Origin: Ptychodera flava
Lineage: Eukaryota > Hemichordata > Enteropneusta > Ptychoderidae
NCBI RefSeq assembly: GCF_041260155.1
Contig: NC_091928.1
Location: 36,055,888-36,119,887 of the forward strand
Direction of reading: 5' to 3'
DNA length: 64,000 bases
The notes below the pieces were generated by a model that saw only the letters and a program-made list of their open reading frames with translations, was not told where the DNA came from and made no database searches. The position numbers and the translations under genes are program-made. This document shows, piece after piece, positions 1 to 13,269 of this stretch (the first letter of the stretch is position 1; each line of letters opens with the position of its first letter).

Positions 1-10
1 ACTGCCTCAG

Positions 11-3000
11 ATGTTCTGGGATCATGCTTACAAGAGTGAGACGAAGGAAGCATTGGGAACAGGGAAGCCAGAGGAGAATTTCAAAAAACAGGAGAATGGT
101 GAGGTACCATCCATGAGGGAGAAATCTCCTGCTGGGCATGAACAAAATGTATCAGAACAGAAATCAGATGGACGAGAACAATACGATGATGACAAGCATG
201 GGAGCAATATCTCGGACAGTTCACAAAGTGAACAGTTGCATGCCAAGTCTTTTGTTACATATGCATCAGAGGATGTGTGGTGTGCAAACTTTGAACAAGT
301 GTGGCTTGAATTTTTGGGAGCAGAGAACTCCAAGGGTAGACCAGTGTCCCTCATTGAGGCAGCTCCATTGACCATCTGGGCAGGATTGCCCACCAATAGT
401 AAAACTTATACTAGGAACAAGAGCAATAAAAGAGGTCAAAGAGATGAGCGTCCCAGTGAAGGTGCGTCCAGTAAACATTCCAAACTAGCAATATACAGGA
501 TGGAAACCATGCACAGAAGGAAACTACTGAAGGACTTCTATAAATCGGAATCTTCCACAGAGAGTATAGACTCTCTTGGTAGTGGTGGAACTGCTCAAGA
601 AACCGCCATGGCCAATGCTAGATCCATGTCCGATTCTGTCTTCGTCAGCTCCCGCACTGACCTAAGGAGTAATTCAAGAGACTACTACAGTGACTCCAAA
701 ATGAGCAGTCCGCCTCCTCCGAGGCAGGTCCGCCAAAGTACTAGCACGGAGAGCATTGACTCTTCAACAGCAGGTGACGGTGTCTTCAGTTCTGCATCGT
801 CAACCACAGGTCTCCAAGATGAAGCTCCTAATGAGACCAGCAGAGAAGATAGCAACGTTCCTGACAGATGCATCTTGCTTCACTCGGATTCCAAGATCAG
901 ATTGATGTTGAATCACTATCAGTTACTCTTCCTGCTCAGACTTCTGGACTCCTTCTCCGGTCTTGTCATAGCTCTTGAAGAGGACTACGTCATGTTCCAC
1001 AAGCAACCGAGCCCTGTCAAGAGCATGGTAATATCCCTTAGGCTCTCCCTTGCAGAGCTGACACTCATTATGCCACCAATACCAGAGCCAGAGAAGGAGG
1101 AAGAAGTCAAAGCTGATGGAAACAACGAGGACAAGAAAGGCATGCTCCAACTGAATGTGGATGTACAGAATGCAGGTGTGCTTTCAGATGGTGCGGCCTC
1201 ACATGATAGCGGTCTGGGCACTCCGACTGCAGAGACCAAACCTGATCTCAGTGCCAAAGCAAATGTGGAACTCAAGTCGGTTGAAGAGCACAACCCCCAT
1301 CATGGTGGCGCTATGCAATCGCAGGAAAAACTTGTTGAAACTAGGGCTGAAAAGCTTGATCTTGAAGATGAACCGAGCACAGCTTCTGTTGAATCTCCTG
1401 AAGAAGCCTCTGCATTAGAAGCATCCTCAGAGACAGGTATTGCAATCAGAGAAAATGGAAGCATACAGTACAGAGCAAAACCTACAGAGGGCAAACATGA
1501 TTCTCTTGTTGCTCAGGGTACACCAGCACACAAAACAGATGCTAATCCCTTCAGTGGATTTAGTGTTTCCCCACAGAAAAGTGACCTCAACCCACTGCAA
1601 GCTTTGGTTAAACGGGCCGACAACATCAAAAAGAGCCTCAAGAATTCTCCCCTCACAGAACTGCTAAACAGATCAAACTCCCAAATGTCACTGGACGACA
1701 CCTCGTCTGTAGATTCTGGATCACAGTGGGAGACCCTCTCTGTAAGCAGCGACACTAGCGATGCCTTTGCAGTGCTCAGCAGTGACAACGCCAAGGGACT
1801 GCAAGGTGCCAGCGGTTCCTATGTATCGGGAGATGGGGAATCGGAGGGCAGCTTTAGCAGTGAGAGTTTTGGAACTGTGCCTGTGACAGTTGTCACTGAA
1901 GACAGGGCATCAAGCAGAGCAAGTACTCCATCTGTCAGCAGTAGCACTTACGCAGAAAAGAAACCTCAAATGGTAAGTATTGCCACAAGATGAGAAGTGC
2001 TTTCATACACTTACCATTACAAAAAAGAATCATGCTTATTTTACTTGATTATATGATATATTTGTGTGGATTACAATGTAACATGGCAAAAGATCAAAAA
2101 TGGCAAAATAGTTTCTAAACATAATACGGTTTATTTGTGTGTTTTTGCTGGTCTCATACATTTTCTCTATGTGAATCCCCACTGTTTTACATTATATTGA
2201 CTGTTATCATTTTTTTAGCATTACTCAGAACCTATATTTGGTTTACAATATTTACATTTCCATTGATTGCCATCTGTAAATCAGTTGTTTTAGACTCAAT
2301 CAATCAATAGATTTTTCTCACAGATCTACTAAACAGCATTCTTTTTATGGTCTTTCACTTTTCCAATAGGTGTCTGTGGTGGATCTGAACATAGAAGACT
2401 TTCAACTTGGCATACAGTTTGATGGTGCAGACTCCGCGGTCAAGTTGACCGTAGGTGACTTTCAGCCAGTGGAGAAAGGGAACCAAGAACTGGAGTGGTT
2501 TCTCTCAAAGAGGATTGCAGGCAAGTAAAAATGTGCTCATAAAATCTTCAATTTTTTTTTGGTTTGTTGCATTTTGTTGTTTTTTGGCGTGATGTATAGA
2601 AAAATGTATGGGCCCCGAAAGTGAAACACTTAAACTTTTACTCAACATTCCACAATGAAATTTTCAACCTTTCACTTTCAAAATTGAGAATAAAAATCAG
2701 GGGTCACCAAGTAAATTTTTGTGCCAGAGAAACAAGTAACCTTAAATCCACTCATATTTGGAATTCATTGCTGCCATTCCTGTGTTAACTCTGTTGGAAA
2801 AATCTAAATTTTCAAATTTTCACAAAACTAAGACAGTGAAACTTGTATTTACTCCAGGAGCTTCAAAATGAGCCTACACAATTAGTAGATCAGAAAAATA
2901 TTGCAAAAATTTGAGTCTGAATATCTATCCCTTGGTGGCATCCTACCTGAAAGAACATCTGATTGCCAGGTTTTGGTGGTACCTTGGTTTTTTTGTCTCT

Positions 3001-4794
3001 AATTTTATGATAAACGTTTTCCATTTCTCTTCACTGTATGCATCCTCATATTTTTGTCACGCCAGATTTGATGTGCCATCTTTTCTTTATTTGAAATACT
3101 AATTGCTATGATTTGACCTATGACCTGACTCACAGAGGGCGGCAGCAAATCTAAACACCCAGAAGAAGCTAGCAGCTTTGACAACCCAGTGCTGTCTGTC
3201 AGACTCACAATGGGACCCTCTGCTGAACAGTACTGTACAGGTGGAGGGGACCGCGGACATCTAGGAGTTGATGTGCAGGGCATAAACACACAGATACTGC
3301 TATCGACTGTCTCTAATTTACTGAGTCTTATTGAAGAGGAGCTGTCTGGGGACTGTGTACCAATGGACATAAACATCTCAAAAGCAAATATCAAATTGAA
3401 GGTAAGAGGGTGACATTGATTTCAATTTTTTCTTAACCGTATATTTTTGCCAAGAATATTGAAATAAATGAAAGCCAACTGTACCCAATGTACCGGCATT
3501 CACATGAATCAGAATGAATATGGCAAAGATAGGCAGTGTTATTGAGCTTAGACTGCATAGGCAAACCTGGTAGCTGCAATGTAGTTGATTGCAACAACAC
3601 GAAGTCATCTGGGAATAGCTTTTAGGCACGGTCGGCTGGTGCAATGTGGTGTAAATCCTCAGTGTATTAGCGGTAAGGTGGTGTCTGTAGCGATTGGAAT
3701 GCACAGCGCCACCAGTGGTGGTAAGGGAGAAAATCGCCAACAATCAGGCGCATGCTCTTTAAATTTAATGCTTACTGTTCAGGTGTTGATGTCTATGGTC
3801 AATAGTACATATAAGTAAGAGTCTGTTTTGCTTCATGTGTACGATTCTCACTCTTCTCATTTCTGCCACTGGTGGCGCTGTGCATTCCAATCGCTACCAC
3901 CATAGCCGATTACATTCAACATGCTCAAGATTACATACACCGCATTGCGCCAGCCAACCGTGCTTATAGGTAACAATCCTAATGTCCAAGTATGAATCAG
4001 AATAATAAATATGGCATTTAAAAACAATTTCAGAGTGACTCTATCCCGGCCTACCCTCAGACTACGCCACCAGATGATGGACCTGTGGAATTGTACTTAC
4101 ATTCAGCGAAAGTCAAGAGATCGTTAGATGGTATATTTCATATCAATGGTAAGTACCAGTGTGGCAGAAACACCAAGCCGGGCAAGGTTCAAAGCATGTG
4201 ATATTATCTAGCTGTTTTTGTTTTCACCCATTTCACTTTTTGCAATAGTCACACCATACATTCTGGCTTTCAGAACTCTTACCTGATTTTCTTTATGGGT
4301 GTACAGGCAAAGAATTCGATTAATTTCAAGTACATACCAGGAATTTATGGTTGAAGTATTTACATGTTATTTCTGTAATCATAAGTCACATTACAATCAT
4401 AGAAGTGGTAACTCTGTCATCATACTGATATTTTAGTAAACAGGTAATGAGACTTGTATCATTATAAAAGTCTGTACAATTGCCTTCAGGTTATCGTGCT
4501 TAATAATTTTTTTTTAAATTTTTTTCTCATTTAGAATGTCAAAATAAGGGAAAAGAGGAATCGGCAGAGGAGTCATGCTCCTCCGAGGAAATGAAGATAC
4601 TGAGAGAACAGAACAGAAGACTTAAAGAACAACTTGGGACGACAAGGGCTGCACTGCAGGATGTAGAGAGGGAGAGGTCGTCGCTCTTCAGGTCACTGAC
4701 CCACATGAGGGAAGAACTGATAGTGTCAGATAGAGAGGCCAGGGAGCTGAAAAACCAATTGGAGAAGCTAGGCACTGCTTTGTCCAGGAGGTGA
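11..4794 (+). CDS. BLTP3/UHRF1BP1-family bridge-like lipid transfer protein, C-terminal part (5' partial)
   Basis: Five exons fit: 11-1972, 2370-2520, 3136-3401, 4034-4148 and 4535-4794 (stop TGA 4792-4794). Reading phases agree at every junction. The first exon is preceded by an acceptor-like ctcag at 6-10, so it probably starts at 11, with earlier exons outside the window. It encodes a long Ser/Thr/Glu-rich region with STESIDS repeats, then a conserved block near codons 285-355 (FLLRLLDSFSGLVIALEEDY) typical of UHRF1BP1 and UHRF1BP1L. The last exon encodes a charged coiled coil (LREQNRRLKEQLGTTRAALQ) ending TALSRR, as in that family. Family knowledge: these rod-like proteins carry lipid between membranes and act at endosomes; the lipid-binding N-terminal chorein region is not in this window. 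The second intron (2521-3135) begins with GC rather than GT. Family assignment is from remembered sequence; I cannot tell the A from the B paralogue. Confidence 0.85.
2608..2950. mobile_element. TTAA-type MITE (family 1), in BLTP3 intron 2
   Basis: Diverged copy of a roughly 350-380-bp family. Shared landmarks are a start like cgaaagtgaaag, the middle segment gagaaacaa, and an end like gaatatctgtcc. In better copies the ends are inverted repeats (ccttaaggtag / ctaccttaagg) flanked by TTAA. Other copies lie at 16130-16402 with 17616-17660, 23097-23467, 31306-31654, 42988-43165, 59130-59198 and 63239-63585. Confidence 0.6.
3625..3964. mobile_element. Long-inverted-repeat MITE in BLTP3 intron 3
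   Basis: The two halves are inverted copies of each other over about 100 bases per arm. The left arm starts ggcacggtcggctgg, and the right arm ends ccagccaaccgtgc. A well-matched inner block (gcgattggaatgcacagcgc) is at 3690-3709 with its complement near 3876-3895. No coding capacity is seen. Target duplications are unclear, so the superfamily is not assigned. Confidence 0.6.
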
Positions 4795-4970
4795 TAAGTT
4801 AGGTCAAAGGTCATGGAAATGAGACATTGACATTAGAACACCATTTTGATGTTAAAATAAGTTGGATACTTGTGTTAGTTCAAGGCCATGTTATAAGTGT
4901 CATACAGTATAAGAGTATAAATTTTTGCCACTTTAGCCCCATTTTACTTTATATAGAGCCATCCAGCCTA

Positions 4971-5048
4971 TTAACCCTTTGCACCCTGACCCCCTGGTAT
5001 CTATGACGTTATCGGACATTTATGTCCGAGCCGGGTTCAAAGGGTTAA
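4971..5048. mobile_element. 70-bp TTAA-flanked piggyBac-type micro-element
   Basis: TTAA at 4971-4974 and 5045-5048 brackets 70 bases that begin CCCTTTGCACCC and end GGGTTCAAAGGG, an imperfect inverted repeat. An inner hairpin (cggacatttatgtccg) lies at about 5017-5032. TTAA targets with CCCTTTG ends are typical of piggyBac-group elements. There is no room for a gene, so it is non-autonomous. Confidence 0.55.
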
Positions 5049-5794
5049 AACAATGGTGATTAACCGAAGTTAAGTGGCGAAAGGATTGTCAATAACAGAC
5101 ATCTCACATGATATTATTATGATTTTGAATAGTGTTCAGCTGTTACAAGAAACTTAAATGGTAAACAGGAATGTGTAAATTTATGTACAGTAATGTAGAT
5201 GATGGTCCAGTGTGGCAGATATTGAACTCTTCCGTGCATTATCCCTTCCACACCTATCTCCCAGTGTGCCGTTCCGACCCCAATTTAAAGGACAATTGAG
5301 CAGACCAATGCCTTATAGAATTAAAGGGAGAGACAGGTAAATTTTAAAGTCCCGAAATCATTTCAGAAATCAAATGAAATGTGACATCTTCCTTGAGCAG
5401 GTGTTTAAATGCTGTTTCAAAAATTATACAGTGTGATAGTATGAGAACTGTCATGTACTATACTACTATTGAAGGTAGGGTTAAAAAGTATATGTTTGTT
5501 GTAATTGAGATATTAGTTTAGGCCAGTCTACTCAAAACAACTTTATCTCATTTATTTACAGTTTATGGGCTTTAAAAATATGTTTTAGTATGCTTATGAA
5601 ATTCATAGTATTTTTATTTATAAATCAAACATTGTGTGCTACTGAAATACCATATAATGTGATAAAAAGATTTTATGTGTAGGTTTTTATGATCAGGATT
5701 GGTAGTTTTCCTCAGTGTAGAGGTCAGTCTCCCTCCTTCACCCCTCTTTCTCTCTATGCCTGGCTAGTTTTGATCGGGTGCAGTCTCCCTCCCC

Positions 5795-5796
5795 CT

Positions 5797-5832
<36 letters not shown>
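5795..5832. repeat. Polypyrimidine/CT microsatellite
   Basis: A C-rich run followed by a long CT dinucleotide repeat. Short reading frames across it are low-complexity and not genes. Confidence 0.8.
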
Positions 5833-5834
<2 letters not shown>

Positions 5835-6250
5835 GCTAGTCATTTTGAAGACATACTTGTCAGAAATTATTTAGAAATGTCATAATGTAGGAGAAACAAT
5901 GATAGCCCAGTCACAATTGCAAATTTCTGATGTCCAGAACATTTGCCATAAACCATAACTCTTGAGGAATTTGAGCAATAATGTTTGAATTTAACTTTTA
6001 AGAGCAATCTGTAATTTTTTAAGACTAAGATGGCTCAAAGTTAGTCCACCTTTTTGTGCTCATTCAATTAAGTTTGCTTCTAACCATGCAGCGAATAACA
6101 ACTTTCTATCATAAGTTTACAATTTTTAAGTCTTTACAGGATTGGTTAGAAAAGTACTATTCAGTTCTGGCAGATCATAAGAAAAATAAAGAGAAACTTA
6201 GGGGTTCCATGCTAATTTATTCAGTATTGTGATTACATATTCAGCAATAG

Positions 6251-9200
6251 ACACCTGAAAAATGTGGTGCCAACTTGACTTAGACAAAAGTCTTCTACGT
6301 ATGTAAACAAATATTTGGGTAATATTCAAAACAAACTATAAGACTTCAGATGTTGTGTTTAGCCTTTTTGTATTGAGAAAAAATCTAATCACTTTCCTGT
6401 GTAATTAAGAATACTTGTCTTCATATGCAAATGCTTTGAAGAAGAAACAAGGTACTCTGCATTTGACATAACATAGGTGTTCAGAACTGTAAATTTCAAA
6501 ATGGCTAACAAAGCTCGTGAGAGTCCACAAAGTACACTATAGAGTGTTAATTTTCAACAAAGTACAAGGACTCCAAAACCAGCTTGTGTACTCCGCACTA
6601 AGTTGAAAGCACAAATTGCAACATTGTATCAAGGCAAACTTCAAATTGGCAAGTTGCTACAAGAATGAGAGCTAGGTACCGGGTACTTGTATGTCGTTTT
6701 GAGAAGGTTTCATAATTCAGCCATGTTCAGCTGTGTATTTTATACATCCGTGTATCTTGTGTGTACCTACTATATTTATGTTGAAGTGCTGTTCCCAGTA
6801 TGTACTCCAAGTTGAAGACAGCATTCTGAGCACCACCCTTTTGTATATCCTCCTTCCTGTCTCATTTCTTTGTGCTCTTGTAGGTCTACCTCATTCCTCC
6901 TATCACTAGAAGACGAATATTACAGAGTTTGGTGCTGGATTTCATTGAACATAGTTTCATCAGAAATTATATTTTCTCCAAACAAACAACTAAACAAATA
7001 CCTACACTCTTAGTGAAACTTTAGAATGAATACTAGATAGTGGTACTTATTCCCTCCCTGCTGTTTTTTATTTTGAGAGTTTAACAAAAGAAATTGTGTA
7101 TTTTGAAGACATGTTTCAAATTTTGTGAAAGCTTACAAGGTGAACAAAATTTACTTGTAAACTATGTTGTGTATACAAGAAAGGTTATGATGTCAAGATA
7201 CAGTGACAATGCTGCAAGAGATGTATATCTGCATTCCTGGCATTTATAATTGATGTTGTTCAATGCAGTGTTACAGTCATGATGAGATTTTACAACCCAT
7301 GACATTTCTTAGACTTTGCCAAAAGATGGACGGAAATAGTTAGAAACTGACATTCTCATTATGTACTAGGTGATGTATGCATCATTTCACTCGTAAAAAT
7401 TTGTTTTGCATTTGGTGCTGGGCATTTTGATAACTTCGTTGTGGAATCTATTGTCTGAATCGAAAGTGAACATATAATTGTAACAGCTTTGTTGCCTTGT
7501 GAGTATTTTGGTTGACCGTATGCGCGTTTTTTGCCTTCTGTTTTTGCCAAGCAAAACTTGGTAATATTCAGAGGGGGCTTGTACACGTCTTGATGGTCCA
7601 GAATTGTAAGCATAGACAGGAGGACAACTGATGCATGTAGTGAATAAATAGTGGCTGAAGATAGCCACTCACATGCATGCCACACGAAATATTCCTGTAC
7701 AGATTTCCTTTACACTTTGGAAAGCTGTTGAAATAAGTGCTAGAACTTTCTGGAATTTTCTGTGAAGTAAAAGGTACAGGCAGACTTTCTGAATGTCAAG
7801 AAATATTTGTGTCTTTTAGTTATTGAGAAGGGCAGCACAGTACTGTCCTTGTCCCATGTGGAGAGCATCGACTGGCTGCTGTGTCAACTGTTTCTAAATG
7901 ATCGACTGCACATTGTGTTTTGCCTTCAGCACTCAGCTTTGCTTCTGTATTGCAGAGATAAAATGTTTGTACTGGGATTTGAAAAGTGATCAGAAATACT
8001 TTGAAGTAACAGCATACTGCACTGAAAAATTTTACATTTTATTTGTGGTGTGATAATGAATGTTGGGTGTCTTTTTTGGTAATACACCAATGTACTTTGC
8101 TCCAATTGGTCACAAAATTCAAGTAAGCTCATCAAGAGCCAATAAGGACCCCTGTAACAATGTCCTGATAACTGAAGCAGTGTTGAGTGTATTTACTATT
8201 CTGGTAGTCCTTCAACCCCTATATTTCCTACCAAAGTGCACAAGTCCACATTCAACATGAATTTGTTTGGGTTGTTTCTTAATTCACTGTGGAGATGATC
8301 AATAATGTACTTTGTAATCCCCTCAGCTCAGGATAAAATCCTCAAGAATGTAAATTTCCTCAGAAGACATCAAATTCCTGTCTGATTCATTCAGCTCTTT
8401 AAGTGCAATATCTTTAGTAATCTATTTACACTATGCAGCCCAAGGATAATAAATTGCAAGCTCTAAAGTTATGTCTAAGTATATACTGTCTGCAATATAT
8501 TTGTGAAGATTATCATGGTTGTGCTATTTTCCAGTAGTTACACATGCTTTACATTGTTCTTGGGATGTTGTATTTGAACTTTGTTGTTGTGTATTTTCCC
8601 GCCAAAAATCAGCTTAGGAAAACTTTTTTAAATGTTTGTCACAAAAGAGGGCAGTAAGTGCCATAGAGTGCCCTCTTGAGTCTACTTTAACATTTTCCTA
8701 AGAGATATTTTGTATATGTTCTGGAATGTTTGAAAATGGTAGTAACAATATAACATGACTGTGGTATAGAATTTGAAAGTCTTGCAAAAAAACAAACTTT
8801 TGTCTTAGAACGGTGCACAGACTGACAATATAAACAATGCACAGAAAGGATAATTATTTCAGGGACCATGGATAATTAAAACATGCGCATGACAAACACA
8901 ACTAATTGCATTCATCCTCAACTGACACCCCCTCTAAACGAAAGTTTGGAAGTGTGAAAATCCAACCAAGCCTCATTCTGTATCAGCATACCTACAATCA
9001 GTAACTAGGTCGCCATGAAATCATGCTTGTGCCACCAACCTCTTCATACCGCCAAAAATCAATCTTTGTTCAGTGCCAACTCGACAATGACGCGACCAAT
9101 AGAATGACATTAATTGAAGCAGTGTATCCAACATTGCTGCGTCATTTTACATGTGCATTGATTCTCATGTATGTCAAAATAATGCTGGTGTTGCGACGGT

Positions 9201-9755
9201 GCCGCACTGGCCAGGTACGCACCAAAGCAATATTTTGCGACACATAAAAACGTATTACGAGATGTTATGATATAAAAACATACCAGTGTAACTTTTGTGC
9301 ACGGTAATCCAAATAAAGCCAAACCTCCCCCCCCCCCTAAGTGCAGAAGTTGCGTTTCCCCTGTGTGCATTTTAATCATCCACAGCCCCTTATATTAGTA
9401 CTGAAAATAAACTGAGAAAGTAGTCTTAGTCTTCAGTTTGCTTTGGTGCTTAAAATTGCAAGAGTGCAATAATTGTACACGTTTTTGCTACAATGTTTGT
9501 AATTGTATGGCTTGAATCAGTGTTAATGTGTAAAAATGACAAATTATGTAAATTGAATCATAAATTATTGTTATTGAATAATATTATTTAAATTCTTTTC
9601 CATCGGCAGTCACTTTTTCTTCGCTAGTAGTTATCAAATTTTATCATTCCTTGTTTGGGTATGTTTTCTCAACCATTGTCAAATGCCAGGTGATTCCACC
9701 AAAGTGCAGCGGTGCCTGCCTCCATTTCTACTGGCTACAACAGTCTTAATGGCCA
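6251..9755. other. Non-coding stretch, no gene recognised
   Basis: A+T-rich sequence on both strands with only short, unconvincing open frames. It may include distal 3'UTR of the BLTP3-family gene. A C-run lies near 9327-9338. I see no tRNA, no long repeat and no known protein. Confidence 0.5.
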
Positions 9756-9759
9756 GTGT

Positions 9760-10400
9760 GCCACTTTTTACAGTGGTCACAGTTCAGGGAGCCAAACGGG
9801 ACGTGTATACTGTACAGTACCATAAATGTTTCACAATACTTGAGAAAATGCCGTTGGTTAACAGAAAATGATGATGTTGTCTGAAAGGCAGATTTGAGCA
9901 GGCCAACTTAATGCTAGTATTCAATATCAAGCTTCGAAAATGATGGAAATTTTCCTTCCAAAGTCATTTTCAGTATAAACTATACCACAGGCGATTAACA
10001 ATGTACTTCATTGAGAATTCTGACATACTTGATGGGACAATCATTTCATGTTTATATCTTGGGATAGCTCAAAATCTGATTGTTTGCTTTTTTAGCAGAT
10101 TGTTTTTATTACCTCGAAATGTTTACTGACTATTTGAGATTTGTTAATAACATTGGAGTTATTTTGATCATCTGTAAAATTGCTGTGTTTTATGGCAGAT
10201 AAATAGACTAACTGCCTATTAGATACACGATCATCGACATTTTGCTAAACCACAGATCACATGCATGGTGTTTTAACACCAAGGCCACACTAGCCAGCCT
10301 GATAATCCATGATTTTTACAGAGATTGTGTCTTGCTGATGAATAGACTTTATTTAAGAATTAAAGACCAAATACCAGCATTCTGTGGCAGTAGTACAGCG
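9760..10400. repeat. Duplicated spacer block X, first copy
   Basis: Diverged direct copy of 14955-15540. Shared landmarks include tacagtgg with cagttc, gatgatgttgtctg against gatgatattatctg, and the well-conserved end aattaaagaccaaatacc (about 10357 and 15508). No coding sequence is visible in either copy. Confidence 0.65.
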
Positions 10401-10554
10401 TCATTTTAGCTCACATTTGGTACACCAATATTAGGATATCATATAAGCTGAAGTCGGTGGTGTCTGTATGTACTGGTATGTTTGTGTGTGTGTGTATGTG
10501 TATGTATGTACATATAGTATGTCCATCAACATCAAAAACTCATGAACCGCTGCA

Positions 10555-10700
10555 CTTTTAAAGAGAAAATCTAACCAATCACAGATTTAAGCGGGTGGCC
10601 GCTTTTTAAAAACAGCGCCCTCACATGGGCATTTTGCATACCAAGGAACGCCCCTTTGACCATATATGGGCATATTTAGATTACAGGTGACTGTATACCT
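10555..10700. mobile_element. TTAA MITE (family 2), 5'-eroded copy
   Basis: Nearly identical to the element at 22490-22676 over gcgggtggccgctttttaaa and cgcccctttgaccatata. It ends gtgactgtatacct followed by TTAA at 10701-10704. The left terminal repeat is not recognisable, so this copy is truncated or diverged at that end. Confidence 0.65.
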
Positions 10701-10704
10701 TTAA

Positions 10705-12714
10705 CTCAGGAACTGTTATCTTGATTGCTTTGAAAATAAGCATGTGTGCAAGTACCTTAGGTGGACTTTATACAGTTTCATGTATATCATGAAGATATCT
10801 TGAAATCTTATCTGTAACCTTGTTAATAGGCTGTAAAAATTCCATGTCCATATCTCATTTCAAAGTTGGATTAATTGGTATACAATTATGTAGGAAAACT
10901 ATTATTCTGTCAAAAATGTTGAAAACAAGCCATATTTACACCCTCTTTTGAAGTCATAGAGCAGGTTTTTTTTGGTTAATCTCACTTTTGACACCTCTTT
11001 GACACTCAAAGAATCTAAAAATGCGTTTACAATAGAAGTCACTCACTCTGAATGCCAGCACCGCCTTGTCAAACTTTCCTGAAAAACAGCAAATAATGAC
11101 TTTCCCTTTTCAAACATTTTATTAAAAGCTAGGGGACCTCTACCATAGTAAATACACTAAGGACTCCCCAACTTCTTCTTATTTGGTCAGTTTTTCAGAA
11201 GTTTTAACAGGCTATAACTCTGCAATGCCTTTGTGCCCAAATGTCTAGTTTTTTTTTTTATTCCATAGAGAATGTTGACTACTTTTATATTTTAATAGTT
11301 TTGTTGAAATTTATAACTGACGCTCTAGCCTTTCCAACCACCTTAAGTAAAAACCCTCCTCTGAAACGGCCAGCCCAATTGCTTTCAAATTAGGGTTGGA
11401 TTGTTTGCAAGTGTGTTTTCCTTCTAATTTGTTGGAATTACGACAAAATTGGAAACATTACTGTTTGTGGGCAATTTTGTCATTTTGGTCCAAAAACCGC
11501 TGGACAGACAGCTTTTATATTTGGTATACAGATGCCCAGGTATGACAATAGTTAGATATGTGGAAATTTTCCTGAAATATACAAATTCGTATTTTTAAAG
11601 GGATACAATGATCAGAACTGCGCTCAAAGGTCGTATGGCTCCCATACAACCAATGTAAACACTGTATCCAAGGTATGATGGTGATTAATGAAAGTTAAAA
11701 CATGTATGTCATAATCTACATCGTATAATTTAAATGTTGCAGTTATGATGATGAGGTGCATTTAGATATTGTGCATTAAATACATTGTTTGTAAACAAGA
11801 AACTCGCACAGGCGCAGTTCCAACGACTGTTTCCCTTTAAGACAATTATTTGTCATTTTTTTGGGTCAAGAAAGCTTGTTCTCAAAATTACTTGTCTGAT
11901 AGCTTTGTAATTTGGTATAAAAGTCCTAAGGGATGTTGTTAGATAAATTTTCTGCTCAAAGTTTTGAGAAACCCCAAAATTTATATATTTTAGGTAATTT
12001 TCTGTGTGACCTCATATGACCTAGACCAACCCAGGATATGCTGTGAGAAAAGTTTTGAAGGATGTGAACATAATTTTGTCATATTTGGTAACAATTTGTA
12101 GTAAAATTGATTCAGAAAACAAAGTTGAGGTTAAATTTTTCATTGCGGACCAATTTTTTCAACTTTTCCATGTGACAAACAAGAACTTATGAGAAATTTG
12201 GATCCAGGATGATTCCAGATGTCATAATCACCCCCACAGTGGAAGGCATTTCACTATCTGTAACTAACTTAAGTGCTGCTTACATTCGATTGATAGCATT
12301 AATGAAAAATCTCCAAGGTTGTAAATACATTTCTTACCATCTAGCGGGTCTAGAAGATTGATGACATAGCATTATTTTTTTACCAGATCCTTCGTACATT
12401 ATTTTTCCACACTCTTTATTTTTACCCTACTCTCCCACCTTTTCTTCTTGTCAAGCCGCCTCTGGTTGATTTTTTTATTTACATTTGCTTATGTATGTAT
12501 GATCTGCTTGTCCCATTGCTATAGATGTTGATATGCATGTTTCTAAAGATAACCTCCAGTACCTACGTTGCAGACCTTATTTGCTTTTGTCATTCTTGTT
12601 TTTCTGGTTGAAATATTCCTTGAATGGACCAATTCAAACCGTATGTGAGCACATAGTGTCCTTGACGGTATGTTTTTTTCTTGCCATCAGTAGAGCAAAT
12701 CAAGAACTACTTTG
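10705..12714. other. Non-coding stretch, no gene recognised
   Basis: A+T-rich sequence with no open frame above about 60 codons and no recognised protein. Phrases resembling aactctgcaatgc and ttggtatacaga suggest old degenerate repeats, but I cannot assign a family. Confidence 0.45.
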
Positions 12715-12917
12715 AACACGATTGGAACTAATTTGGGATAATTGGATAGTGAAGTAATGTCCGTTTGATCTGCAAATATAATCTCATCTACTTTTCTTTT
12801 AAGTTACACTCTTGTGTTTATGAGTAATTTGTAATATTGCAACGTTCAGCTATACGGCACCTAACACTTTTAAGAAATTTGAAAATATGAAAATCCAATT
12901 ATCCCAAATTAGTTCCA
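12715..12917. mobile_element. aacacgattggaac MITE (family 3), copy 1
   Basis: Starts aacacgattggaactaattt and ends with the inverse (tcccaaattagttcca). The last roughly ten bases of the right terminal repeat have diverged. One of eight copies of a roughly 210-bp non-coding family in the window. Confidence 0.75.
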
Positions 12918-13269
12918 TTTTTGGCAAGAAGAACATTCAAGCTAACTTGGTCGCCACACCTACGATCAGCTACTTCTGTCTGTCATATATCTAGAGAGAG
13001 AAAGAGAGATAGATCTGAGACACCAAAGGAAAATGGAAACATCTGAAAACATAGTAGTTCATTCGTTTTCCTGATACCTGTAGATACTTAGATACTAATG
13101 GATTAATATGTATCATAGTGAATTATATTTTCATCACCAGGGGACACTATTTGACTGACAGCAGTTGATCCAGCCTTCATTTAACTCTAACTCTTTGTTC
13201 TCAATAGTGAACATAATTGTGATTTGGTCTTCATCAAAATTTGAAGGCAGAACCTGAAGTGACCATCTC

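Larger units (their letters stand above)
4795..6250 (+). other. Probable 3'UTR of the BLTP3-family gene
   Basis: Non-coding A+T-rich sequence directly after the BLTP3 stop codon. The first AATAAA I see is at 6185-6190 and would give a 3'UTR of about 1.4 kb. Further AATAAA signals at about 7633, 8446 and 9312 would allow a longer one. The stretch also contains a tiny TTAA element and a CT microsatellite. The 3' end is not determined by sequence alone. Confidence 0.4.

Noticed and set aside
28..396. 122-codon minus-strand frame opposite the BLTP3 exon
   Set aside because: It is a shadow of the strongly coding plus-strand frame.
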